60,419 bases of DNA from Aestuariivita boseongensis (GTDB lineage Bacteria > Pseudomonadota > Alphaproteobacteria > Rhodobacterales > Rhodobacteraceae). The stretch spans positions 1-60,419 of the forward strand of contig NZ_JXYH01000021.1 of NCBI RefSeq assembly GCF_001262635.1. The letters are read 5' to 3'. Each line of letters opens with the position of its first letter. Position 1 is the first letter of the stretch. This document shows positions 44,681-52,649 of this stretch, in pieces. Below the pieces are notes generated by a model, which saw only the letters and a list, made by a program, of their open reading frames with translations, was not told the DNA's origin and searched no databases. Made by a program: the position numbers and the translations under genes.

Positions 44681-46297
44681 ATGTTGGGACCATCCGCGCA
44701 TATCGACACGTTCGCACGCGATAACCTGCCGCCGCAGGATCAATGGCCCGATTTCCTTTTGGATGGGTTCGACTATCCCGATTACCTGAACGCTGCCGTG
44801 GAGATGACCGATGCGATGGTTGCCAAGGGCTTTGGCGATCACACCGCGCTGATCGGCAATGGCCGCCGCCGCACCTATAAGGAACTCACCGATTGGACCA
44901 ACCGCCTGGCCCATGCGCTGGTCGATGATCTGGGCGTGAAGCCGGGCAACCGGGTGCTGATCCGGTCGGCCAACAACCCGGCGATGGTGGCGGCGTGGTT
45001 GGCGGCGACCAAGGTGGGCGCGGTGGTGGTCAACACCATGCCGATGCTGCGCTCGGGTGAGTTGGGTGCGATTGTCGACAAGGCGGAGATTGAGTTTGCG
45101 CTTTGCGACACAAGGCTGATGGATGAACTGGTCACCTGTGCGAAATCCTCGAAATTTCTCAAGAAGGTGATCGGGTTTGACGGCACGCAAAACCACGATG
45201 CCGAATTGGACCGGCTCGCCCTGCAAAAGCCCGTGCAATACGAGGCGGTGAAAACCGGTCGCGATGACGTGGCGCTTTTGGGCTTCACCTCGGGCACCAC
45301 GGGCAACCCGAAGGCCACAATGCATTTTCACCGCGATCTTCTGATCATCGCGGATGGCTATGCGAAAGAGGTGCTGAAGGTCACGCCAGAAGATGTCTTC
45401 GTAGGCTCTCCGCCTCTGGCGTTTACCTTTGGCCTGGGTGGTCTGGCGATCTTCCCCTTGCGCTTTGGCGCGGCAGCGACGCTTTTGGAACAAGCAACCC
45501 CGCCCAACATGATCGAGATCATTCAGCAGTTCAAAGCAACGGTCTGCTTCACCGCGCCCACCGCCTATCGCGCGATGCTGACTGCGATGGAGGAGGGGGC
45601 GGACCTGTCGTCCCTCCGCGCCGCCGTGTCGGCGGGGGAGACGTTGCCGAAACCCGTCTATGATGACTGGATTGCCAAAACCGGCAAGCCGATGCTGGAT
45701 GGGATCGGTGCGACGGAGATGCTGCATATCTTCATCACCAACCGTTTCGATGATCACAAACCGGCTTGCACTGGCAAGCCAGTCACCGGCTATGAGGCGA
45801 AGGTGGTCGATGAGGCGGGGGATGAGGTCGAACCCGGCACGCCGGGGCGTCTGGCGGTGCGGGGGCCGACGGGGTGCAGGTACCTCGCCGATGAGCGGCA
45901 GAAGGCCTATGTGCAAAACGGCTGGAACATCACCGGCGATACCTTCGTGATGGATGAGGATGGCTATCTCCACTTTGCCGCGCGCAATGACGACATGATC
46001 ATTTCATCGGGCTACAACATTGCGGGACCCGAGGTCGAAGCGGCCCTTCTGTCCCACACTGCTGTCGCCGAATGCGCGGTGATCGGCGTTCCGAACGAAG
46101 AGCGTGGTGCGATTGTGGAGGCGCATGTGGTGTTGATGGCAGGCCACGCGGCCAGCGATCAGATGATCCGCGATCTGCAGGATCACGTCAAACAGACCAT
46201 CGCCCCCTACAAATACCCCCGCTCGGTCAAGTTCTGTGCCGAGCTGCCGAAAACCCAAACCGGGAAGATCCAACGCTTCCGCCTGAGAGAGGGGTAA
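44681..46297 (+). CDS. Aryl-CoA ligase (2-aminobenzoate/benzoate-CoA ligase type)
   Basis: A 538-aa AMP-forming ligase. It has the P-loop-like GFTSGTTGNPKATMHFHRD, the A5 motif MLDGIGATEMLHIF, the A7 motif WNITGDTFVMDEDGYLHF, the hinge ARNDDMIISSGYNIAG and the A10 lysine KTQTGKIQRF. GIGATEMLH is the pattern of the benzoate/aminobenzoate ligase branch. It would activate the imported aromatic acid with CoA and ATP. Ribosome site GGGGGAAAG. Confidence 0.9.
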   Translation: MLGPSAHIDTFARDNLPPQDQWPDFLLDGFDYPDYLNAAVEMTDAMVAKGFGDHTALIGNGRRRTYKELTDWTNRLAHALVDDLGVKPGNRVLIRSANNPAMVAAWLAATKVGAVVVNTMPMLRSGELGAIVDKAEIEFALCDTRLMDELVTCAKSSKFLKKVIGFDGTQNHDAELDRLALQKPVQYEAVKTGRDDVALLGFTSGTTGNPKATMHFHRDLLIIADGYAKEVLKVTPEDVFVGSPPLAFTFGLGGLAIFPLRFGAAATLLEQATPPNMIEIIQQFKATVCFTAPTAYRAMLTAMEEGADLSSLRAAVSAGETLPKPVYDDWIAKTGKPMLDGIGATEMLHIFITNRFDDHKPACTGKPVTGYEAKVVDEAGDEVEPGTPGRLAVRGPTGCRYLADERQKAYVQNGWNITGDTFVMDEDGYLHFAARNDDMIISSGYNIAGPEVEAALLSHTAVAECAVIGVPNEERGAIVEAHVVLMAGHAASDQMIRDLQDHVKQTIAPYKYPRSVKFCAELPKTQTGKIQRFRLREG

Positions 46298-46307
46298 CGC
46301 AAAGCCT

Positions 46308-46403
46308 TGCCCCCTGCGCATGCGCGGGGCAGTCTGAACATCCGGCCCGTCGCGCAAAGAGGGATGGCGCGGCCAAGGCGAAAAAAGCCGGGTGAAAACC
46401 GGC
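46308..46403. repeat. Two hairpins between the ligase gene and the transporter genes
   Basis: TGCCCC (46308-46313) pairs with GGGGCA (46326-46331) around the palindrome GCGCATGCGC, and GCCGG (46387-46391) pairs with CCGGC (46399-46403). Neither has a T-run on the plus strand. They may stabilise the transporter message or lower read-through. Confidence 0.4.
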
Positions 46404-46441
46404 GCAAATACCCCTCGGAACGTTCAACGGGAGAAGACACA

Positions 46442-47578
46442 ATGAAACTCAAATCACTTATGGCCGCTGTTTGCCTCAGCGCGCTGGCCACGGCTGGCGC
46501 GGCAGAGGGGCTGAAGGTTGGCATGATCACCACGCTGTCTGGTGGCGGCGCGGGCCTTGGCATTGACGTGCGCGACGGCTTTATGTTGGCGATCAACCAA
46601 TCGGGCCGCGACGATGTTGAGGTCGTGATCGAAGACGATCAACGCAAACCGGAACTGGCCGTGCAGGCCGCCGACAAATTGATCCAGGCCGAAAACGTGG
46701 ATGTCATGACCGGCATCATCTGGTCGAACCTCGCGCTGGCGGTAGCGCCGGCAGCGGTGGCGCAGGGCAAGTTTTACCTCTCGCCCAATGCGGGCCCCTC
46801 GCAACTGGCGGGCAAGGGCTGTCATCCGAATTACTTCAACGTGAGCTGGCAGAACGACGCCTTTAACGAAGCCGCCGCGATGTGGGCCAACGACAACGGG
46901 GTTGAAAAGGTCTTCCTGATGGCGCCCAACTATCCCGCTGGTCAGGACATGATCGCGGGCTTCAAGCGCTTCTTCGAAGGCGAGGTCACCGAGGAGGTTT
47001 ACACCAAACTGGGCCAGACCGACTACGCTGCCGAGATCGCGCAGATGCGTGCCTCGGACGCGGACACGATCTATTTCTTCCTGCCCGGCGGCATGGGGAT
47101 TTCCTTCATGAAGCAATTTGCCGGCTCGGGCGTGGACAAGACCGTGATGGGTCCTGCGTTCTCCTTCGATCAGGGCATCCTGGGTGCGATTGGCGAAGCA
47201 GCTCTTGGCGTGAAGAACACTGCGCATTGGTCCAAGGATCTGGACGTGCCAGGCAACGCCGAATTCGTGTCGTCGTTCCAGGAAGCTTATGGCCGTCTGC
47301 CTTCGCTTTATGCGGCGCAGGGCTATGACACCGCGCTGCTGCTTCTGAGTGCAATGGAAAAGGCCGATGTGTCCGACACCGATGCCTTCCGCGCCGCGCT
47401 GAAAGAGGCGGATTTCCAATCGGTCCGTGGCAAGTTCAGCTTTGGATCGAACAATCACCCCGTTCAGGACATCCTGATGCGTGAGGTGGTCAAGGAAGGC
47501 GACGTTGTCACCAACCGCATCGTTGGCGTAGCTGCAACCGATCACACAGACGCCTATTTCGGCGACTGCAACATGTAA
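46442..47578 (+). CDS. ABC transporter substrate-binding protein (branched-chain/aromatic acid type)
   Basis: A 378-aa periplasmic binding protein of the LivJ family. The signal peptide is MKLKSLMAAVCLSALATAGA, followed by LKVGMITTLSGGGAGLGIDV and NQSGRDDVEVVIEDDQRKPELA (in parts). Given the operon, it probably binds the aromatic acid rather than leucine. A gap of 144 nt with hairpins precedes it; the chosen ATG follows GGGAGAAGAC. Confidence 0.9.
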   Translation: MKLKSLMAAVCLSALATAGAAEGLKVGMITTLSGGGAGLGIDVRDGFMLAINQSGRDDVEVVIEDDQRKPELAVQAADKLIQAENVDVMTGIIWSNLALAVAPAAVAQGKFYLSPNAGPSQLAGKGCHPNYFNVSWQNDAFNEAAAMWANDNGVEKVFLMAPNYPAGQDMIAGFKRFFEGEVTEEVYTKLGQTDYAAEIAQMRASDADTIYFFLPGGMGISFMKQFAGSGVDKTVMGPAFSFDQGILGAIGEAALGVKNTAHWSKDLDVPGNAEFVSSFQEAYGRLPSLYAAQGYDTALLLLSAMEKADVSDTDAFRAALKEADFQSVRGKFSFGSNNHPVQDILMREVVKEGDVVTNRIVGVAATDHTDAYFGDCNM

Positions 47579-47605
47579 TCGGACAAGACCGGGGCGGGGA
47601 CGGAC

Positions 47606-48343
47606 ATGTTGCAGGCGTGCCTGAATGGCGGGCGCACCCGGGCGGAAGCTCCGGGGGTGCCCCTGACAGCCAGGGAACTGGCGGCTGACGCGCTTGCTGT
47701 GCGCAAGGCCGGCGCGCAGGAACTGCATATCCATCCCCGCAACATCGCCGGGGCTGAAACACTGGCCCCGGCCGAGGTAGCCGCCGCGCTGAAAGCGATC
47801 CGTGCGGCGGTGCCCAAGATGAAGATCGGCCTTGGCACAGGCGCCTGGATCGCGCCCGGCGGCAAGAAACGCCACGCGCATTTGGAGGCTTGGGAACAAC
47901 TGCCCGATTACGTGTCGGTCAACATGAACGAACCGGACGCGGCCCATGTCATCACTATGATGCACAAACGCGGAGTGGGGATCGAAGCGGGCGTGTGGTC
48001 CATGGCCGATGTCAAACGGCTCTGCCGGGAGATCCCGAAAACCGCTGTGCTGCGTGTGCTGATCGAAATGCCCGACGTTCCGGGCCCCGCCGCCCGGACC
48101 GAGGCCGCCCGCTGTATCGAGGCGCTCCGCGCCCGTGGCATGCGCGCGCCAATTCTGCTGCACGGCCAAGACCAAAGCGCCTGGCCTATGGTGATCGAAG
48201 CCGCGCGGTTAGGCCATGACACCCGCATCGGGTTCGAAGACGTGCTTGACCTGCCCGGCGGCACGCCTGCGCCGGACAACACCGCCCTTGTCGCCTGCGC
48301 GCGTGATTTGATCGACCATACAACACGGGATGTAACCGGATGA
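47606..48343 (+). CDS. Beta-keto acid cleavage enzyme (BKACE, DUF849 family)
   Basis: A 245-aa TIM-barrel protein. Marks are CLNGGRTRAEAPGVPLTARE, the metal-binding ELHIHPRNIAG (near residue 40), IGLGTGAWI and DYVSVNMNEPDA. BKACE enzymes condense a beta-keto acid with acetyl-CoA to give acetoacetate and a new CoA ester. The length is under the usual ~270-310 aa, with a trimmed C-terminus. Its place between the binding protein and permease genes ties it to the aromatic pathway, where it may cleave a keto-acid product; this is inference. Confidence 0.85.
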   Translation: MLQACLNGGRTRAEAPGVPLTARELAADALAVRKAGAQELHIHPRNIAGAETLAPAEVAAALKAIRAAVPKMKIGLGTGAWIAPGGKKRHAHLEAWEQLPDYVSVNMNEPDAAHVITMMHKRGVGIEAGVWSMADVKRLCREIPKTAVLRVLIEMPDVPGPAARTEAARCIEALRARGMRAPILLHGQDQSAWPMVIEAARLGHDTRIGFEDVLDLPGGTPAPDNTALVACARDLIDHTTRDVTG

Positions 48344-48363
48344 CTTTGAGCATTGGCAGTGTC

Positions 48364-48441
48364 GCCCCGGGCTTGCCCCAGGGCCTCGCTCGAAATTCGG
48401 CAGACCTCGCCACGACGGGGGCCCCGGGTCAAGCCCGGGGC
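48364..48441. repeat. GC-rich extragenic palindromes inside the transporter operon
   Basis: A perfect 8-bp stem, GCCCCGGG (48421-48428) with CCCGGGGC (48434-48441), has a 5-nt loop. An imperfect related palindrome lies at 48364-48384. CCCGGG-TCAAG-CCCGGG units like this are, as I recall, common REP-like elements in alphaproteobacteria. It fills the gap before the first permease gene. Confidence 0.55.
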
Positions 48442-48458
48442 GGGGAGGGCAATAAGAC

Positions 48459-49373
48459 ATGACCGCGCTCCTCCTGCTCGAACAAACGCTGAATGGTCTG
48501 CAATTTGGTCTGATGCTGTTTCTGATGGCCGCTGGCCTGACGCTGATTTTTGGCGTGATGGGGATTATCAACCTGGCGCATGGCTCGCTCTATATGGTCG
48601 GCGCCTTTGCCGCTGCAGCGGTGGCTGGTCTGACAGGCAGCTTCCTTCTGGGGCTGGTCGCGGCGCTGGCGGCTGCTGCGATGATGGGGGCGATTGTCGA
48701 AATCACCGTGATCCGAAGGCTTTATGACCGCGATCACCTCGATCAGGTGCTGGCCACTTTCGCCCTGATCCTGATCTTTTCCGAAGGCACGCGGTGGCTC
48801 TTTGGCTCTTTCCCGCTTTACCTCGACGTGCCAGCCATGCTGTCAGGCGCAGTCAGTATCGGCGCGTTTTCCTATCCGCTCTATCGCCTTGCCATCATCG
48901 TGATGGGCCTTGTCGTGGCCGCGGGGCTGTTCCTGCTGATCGCCCGCACGCGCATCGGCATCCGTATCAGGGCAGGGGAATCCGACCGGGAAATGATCGC
49001 TGCACTTGGCGTCGATATCTCCAAGCTCTACACCATCGTCTTTGCCCTTGGCGCAGCACTCGCAGGCTTTGCCGGAGCGCTGGTCGGCGCGATCCAATCG
49101 GTCGAAGTTGGCATGGGCGAGCCCGTCTTGATCCTCGCCTTCGTGGTCATCGTGATCGGCGGCATCGGGTCGATCAAAGGCGCCTTCGTCGGCGCGATCC
49201 TTGTGGGCTTGACCGACACGCTGGGCCGCTTCCTGCTGCCCATCATCTTCACCGCCTTCATGGACCCAAGTGCCGCGACTGCTGCCGGATCGGCGCTTGC
49301 GTCGATGTTGATCTACATCCTCATGGCGATGGTGCTGATCTTCCGCCCCACCGGCCTTTACGGGAGCGCATAA
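48459..49373 (+). CDS. ABC transporter permease, LivH type
   Basis: A 304-aa inner-membrane permease with about eight hydrophobic segments. Family marks are QTLNGLQFGLMLFLMAAGLT, FGVMGIINLAHGSLYMVGAF, the EAA-like IRIRAGESDREMIAALGVD and VVIVIGGIGSIKGAFVGAIL. It pairs with the LivM-type protein that follows 1 nt later. It imports the ligand of the operon's binding protein. Confidence 0.93.
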   Translation: MTALLLLEQTLNGLQFGLMLFLMAAGLTLIFGVMGIINLAHGSLYMVGAFAAAAVAGLTGSFLLGLVAALAAAAMMGAIVEITVIRRLYDRDHLDQVLATFALILIFSEGTRWLFGSFPLYLDVPAMLSGAVSIGAFSYPLYRLAIIVMGLVVAAGLFLLIARTRIGIRIRAGESDREMIAALGVDISKLYTIVFALGAALAGFAGALVGAIQSVEVGMGEPVLILAFVVIVIGGIGSIKGAFVGAILVGLTDTLGRFLLPIIFTAFMDPSAATAAGSALASMLIYILMAMVLIFRPTGLYGSA

Positions 49374-49374
49374 G

Positions 49375-50358
49375 ATGACCCGCGAAGCGCTTTTGAACAC
49401 AGCGATCATGGCCCTTCTGGCCGCCGTTCCGATCATCGCCCATTTCACCGGCAATCCCTTTACCATCACCCTGGCCACCAAGGTCGCCATCCTCGCCATG
49501 GCGGCCGTAGGGCTGAACATCGTGCTGGGGCTGGGTGGCCTGGTGTCCTTCGGCCACGCGGTCTTCTTCGGGATCGGCGGCTATTCCATGGGCATCCTCG
49601 CCCATCACGCGCAGCTGTTCATCCCGATCATGGAGGCGCCGTTCCTCATCGATGGCACCAAATCCATGCCGATCATCTGGCTGGTCGCGGTGATCACCTC
49701 GGCCCTCGTGGCGCTGGTCATCGGAGCGCTCGCCATCCGCACCTCCGGCGTCTATTTCATCATGATCACGCTCGCCTTCGGGCAGATGTTCTACTATTTC
49801 GCGATCTCCTGGCCCGCTTATGGGGGGGAGGACGGCCTGCCCATCTATGTGCGCAACTCCTTTCCGGGTCTGAACACGCTCGACCCGATCCAGTTCTTTG
49901 CGATCACCTATGTCGCCCTGGGCGCGGCGCTGTTCCTGTCGGCCCGCCTCGCGCGGTCGCGCTTTGGACTGGCCTTAGGCGCCACCCGACAGAACGCTGA
50001 ACGGGTGGAGACTGTGGGCGTCGATGCGTATCGCTTGCGCCTTGTGGCCTTCGTCATTTCAGGTGCGATCACCGGGTTTGCGGGAGCGCTTTTTGCCGAT
50101 CTCAACCGCTTCGTCGCGCCCACGATGTTCAGCTGGCAGATGTCGGGCGAATTCATCGTCTTCATCATCCTGGGCGGCATCGGGCGGCTATTCGGCCCGG
50201 TGGTCGGCGCAGGGCTATTCATCCTGCTGGAACACTTCCTGGGCGGTGTGTCGGATTACTGGCTGATCTATGTCGGCGCGATCCTTCTGGCCGTGGTCCT
50301 ATTTGCCCGCGGCGGGCTGATCGGCGCGCTGGCAGGGCGGGAGGTGGCCCATGACTGA
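49375..50358 (+). CDS. ABC transporter permease, LivM type
   Basis: A 327-aa permease with the signature GLNIVLGLGGLVSFGHAVFFGIG (in two parts), GVYFIMITLAFGQMFYYFAI and the loop LGATRQNAERVETVGVDAYR, ending in GGIGRLFGPVVGAGLFI. It is the second membrane half of the importer and overlaps the ATPase gene by 8 nt. Confidence 0.93.
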   Translation: MTREALLNTAIMALLAAVPIIAHFTGNPFTITLATKVAILAMAAVGLNIVLGLGGLVSFGHAVFFGIGGYSMGILAHHAQLFIPIMEAPFLIDGTKSMPIIWLVAVITSALVALVIGALAIRTSGVYFIMITLAFGQMFYYFAISWPAYGGEDGLPIYVRNSFPGLNTLDPIQFFAITYVALGAALFLSARLARSRFGLALGATRQNAERVETVGVDAYRLRLVAFVISGAITGFAGALFADLNRFVAPTMFSWQMSGEFIVFIILGGIGRLFGPVVGAGLFILLEHFLGGVSDYWLIYVGAILLAVVLFARGGLIGALAGREVAHD

Positions 50359-51106
50359 TCCGATCCTGCGCACGAAGGGCCTCACCAAATCCTTTGGGGC
50401 GTTGAAGGCCTGCAATGACGTGTCGCTTGATCTTTTCCCGGGTGAGATCCACGCGCTGATCGGCCCCAACGGCGCGGGCAAATCCACGCTGATCAAACAG
50501 ATCGCCGGGAACATGGCGCCAGACAGCGGAGAGGTCTGGTTTGACGGTTCAGATGTCACGCATCTGGATACCGTGGGCCGCGCGCGCCGCGGTCTGGGGC
50601 GCACTTTCCAGATCAGCTCATTGGCGATGGAATATACCGTTTTGCAAAATGTCGTCCTGGGCGCGCTGGGCCGCGACGGCGGCGTGATGCGGTTCTTCAA
50701 ACCAGTGATGAAGGACAAGCGCCTGCTGGAAGAAGCCCATGCGGCGCTCGACCGCGTCGGCCTGACGGAACAGGCCGCCACCCGCACCGCCGATCTGTCC
50801 CACGGTCAGCGGCGGCAGCTGGAGGTGGCCGTGGCGCTGACACTGAAACCCAAGGCCTTTCTGATGGACGAACCCATGGCCGGGCTGGGCGTGGAAGGAT
50901 CGCGCAACCTGACCGGGTTCCTCGACACCCTCCGACACGAAGCGCCCATCTTGCTCGTCGAACACGACATGGACGCGGTCTTCGCGCTGGCCGACCGCAT
51001 CAGCGTGCTGGTTTACGGCGAAATCATCGCCACCGGCACCGGCGACGAAATCCGCGCGAACCGCGACGTGCGCACTGCCTATCTGGGAGAGGAGGACGTG
51101 GCATGA
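50351..51106 (+). CDS. ABC transporter ATP-binding protein, LivG type
   Basis: A 251-aa ATPase: Walker A GPNGAGKSTLIKQ, the signature LSHGQRRQLEVAVAL, Walker B AFLMDEPMAGLG and the H-loop LLVEHDMDAVFALADRI. The C-terminal RDVRTAYLGEEDVA is typical of LivG. It overlaps both neighbours and is part of the same importer. Confidence 0.94.
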   Translation: MTDPILRTKGLTKSFGALKACNDVSLDLFPGEIHALIGPNGAGKSTLIKQIAGNMAPDSGEVWFDGSDVTHLDTVGRARRGLGRTFQISSLAMEYTVLQNVVLGALGRDGGVMRFFKPVMKDKRLLEEAHAALDRVGLTEQAATRTADLSHGQRRQLEVAVALTLKPKAFLMDEPMAGLGVEGSRNLTGFLDTLRHEAPILLVEHDMDAVFALADRISVLVYGEIIATGTGDEIRANRDVRTAYLGEEDVA

Positions 51107-51792
51107 GCCTGCTAACCCTCTCCGGGATCGAGGCGTTCTATGGCCCCTCCCAAGCGCTCTTTGGCGTAGATCTGAGCCTTGAGGAAGGTGAGGTGCTGGC
51201 GCTGATGGGCCGCAACGGCATGGGTAAGACCACCACGATCAAGGTGATCTGCCGGATGCTGAGGCAATCGTCGGGCAGCGTGACGTTTGACGGCAAGGAC
51301 ATCGGTGCGCTCGCCTCTCACAAGGCAGCGCAGGCGGGCGTCGGGCTGGTGCCGGAGGGGCGGCGCTGTTTTCCGAACCTCACCGTCCATGAGAACCTGA
51401 TTGCCGCCGCCCGCCCGGGCGAATGGGATTTCAAACGCGTGGCCGAACTCTTCCCGCGACTGGAAGAACGGTCTGACCAGATGGCGGCCTCCCTTTCGGG
51501 TGGCGAACAGCAGATGCTGGCCATCGGCCGCGCGCTGATGACCAACCCGCGCCTTCTGATCCTGGATGAAGCCACCGAAGGGCTCGCCCCGGTGGTGCGC
51601 CAGGACATCTGGGCCGCCATCGCACGGCTGAAGGCCGAAACCAGCCTCGCGCTGCTGGTCGTGGACAAATCCATCCGGGAGCTGTCCACCATCGCCGATC
51701 GCGCGGTGATCATCGAACGGGGCCGCTCGGTCTGGGCGGACAGCTTTGACAAGCTCGGCCATGACGTCACCGAACGTTATCTGGGGGTCTGA
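51103..51792 (+). CDS. ABC transporter ATP-binding protein, LivF type
   Basis: A 229-aa ATPase: Walker A GRNGMGKTTTIKVI, signature LSGGEQQMLAIGRAL, Walker B LLILDEATEGLAP. The H-loop region reads LLVVDKSIRELSTIADRA, with Lys where LivF often has Gln or His. The start overlaps livG by 4 nt. It completes a five-part importer. Confidence 0.93.
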   Translation: MSLLTLSGIEAFYGPSQALFGVDLSLEEGEVLALMGRNGMGKTTTIKVICRMLRQSSGSVTFDGKDIGALASHKAAQAGVGLVPEGRRCFPNLTVHENLIAAARPGEWDFKRVAELFPRLEERSDQMAASLSGGEQQMLAIGRALMTNPRLLILDEATEGLAPVVRQDIWAAIARLKAETSLALLVVDKSIRELSTIADRAVIIERGRSVWADSFDKLGHDVTERYLGV

Positions 51793-51796
51793 GGCG

Positions 51797-52204
51797 ATGA
51801 CGTTCGACTATCCCCAAAAGGTGATCTTCAAATATTGTGACCCGGCAGGGATCGTCTTCTACCCGCGGTATTTCGAGATGATCAATGACGCGACCGAAGC
51901 GTTCTTTGATCAGGCGCTGGGCTGTCCATGGGAAGTCCTGCACGAGGCGGCCAATATCCCCACCGTCGACATTCACGCCCAATTCACCGCCGTCAGCCGC
52001 CATGGCGATGATCTGACGATCTCGCTTGCCGTGACGAAACTGGGCCGCACCAGCCTGTCGCTCGCCTTCCGCGCGACCTGCGGCGACGAAACCCGATTTA
52101 CCGCCAACTCCACCCTTGTGCGCATCGACAAATCCGGCCGGCCGGAACCCTGGCCCGATGATCTGCGCACGGCGCTGAGCGAATACATAGGAGAGCTTTC
52201 ATGA
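51797..52204 (+). CDS. Hotdog-fold acyl-CoA thioesterase (4-hydroxybenzoyl-CoA thioesterase family)
   Basis: A 135-aa thioesterase. The catalytic aspartate is in FKYCDPAGIVFYPRYFEM (near residue 16), and the rest fits a single hotdog domain (HAQFTAVSRHGDDLTISLAV, TRFTANSTLVRID). It may free CoA from dead-end aryl-CoA esters or release the final pathway product. The start at 51797 follows GAGGCG; the stop overlaps the RidA gene by 4 nt. Confidence 0.9.
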   Translation: MTFDYPQKVIFKYCDPAGIVFYPRYFEMINDATEAFFDQALGCPWEVLHEAANIPTVDIHAQFTAVSRHGDDLTISLAVTKLGRTSLSLAFRATCGDETRFTANSTLVRIDKSGRPEPWPDDLRTALSEYIGELS

Positions 52205-52605
52205 CACACAGGATCATTCATCCAGAGGGCTGGAAACCCGCCAAAGGATACGCCAACGGCGTTCTGACCGAGGATGGAGAACTCTATGTCGGCGGCCAGA
52301 TCGGCTGGACCGCCGATCAGGTGTTCGAGGCCCATGATTTCATCGGCCAGATGGAACAGGCGCTGCGCAACATTCTTGATGTGGTCGAAGCCGCAGGCGG
52401 GCAGGCTTCGGATATCGTGCGCCTGACCTGGTATGTGACCGACAAGAAGACCTACATGGCGCATCAGCGCGAAGTGGGCGAGGTGTACCGCAAGGTGCTG
52501 GGCCGGCATTTCCCGGCGATGACGATGGTTGTCGTCTCGGCACTGGTGGAAGACGAGGCGTTGGTGGAAATCGAAGCGACAGCCAAGATCAAACCTTCCG
52601 CATGA
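52201..52605 (+). CDS. RidA-family (YjgF/Rid) enamine/imine deaminase
   Basis: A 134-aa Rid protein. Marks are GYANGVLTEDGELYVGGQIGW, the trimer-interface ALRNILDVVEAAGGQASDIV and the closing FPAMTMVVVSALVEDEALVE. The catalytic arginine usually found near the C-terminal PAR motif is not in that exact form (GRHFPAMT), so it may be a Rid subgroup beyond RidA. In this operon it could hydrolyse the enamine/imine formed from the amino group of an aminobenzoyl-CoA derivative. Confidence 0.88.
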   Translation: MTHRIIHPEGWKPAKGYANGVLTEDGELYVGGQIGWTADQVFEAHDFIGQMEQALRNILDVVEAAGGQASDIVRLTWYVTDKKTYMAHQREVGEVYRKVLGRHFPAMTMVVVSALVEDEALVEIEATAKIKPSA

Positions 52606-52617
52606 TCCCGGGCGCGG

Positions 52618-52639
52618 GCAGGTTTTTCGAAAAACCTGC
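52618..52639. terminator. Perfect palindrome, bidirectional terminator of two convergent operons
   Basis: An 11-bp perfect dyad with the core GGTTTTTCGAAAAACC lies between the RidA stop (52605) and the stop of the convergent gene (52650). Its internal T- and A-runs fit termination in either direction. A close copy of the core lies 50 nt away at 52670-52689. Confidence 0.65.
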
Positions 52640-52649
52640 TTCCGCCCCG

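Noticed and set aside
46454-48175. 573-codon open frame on the minus strand
   Set aside because: Antisense to the binding-protein and BKACE genes, which have signal peptide and active-site motifs.
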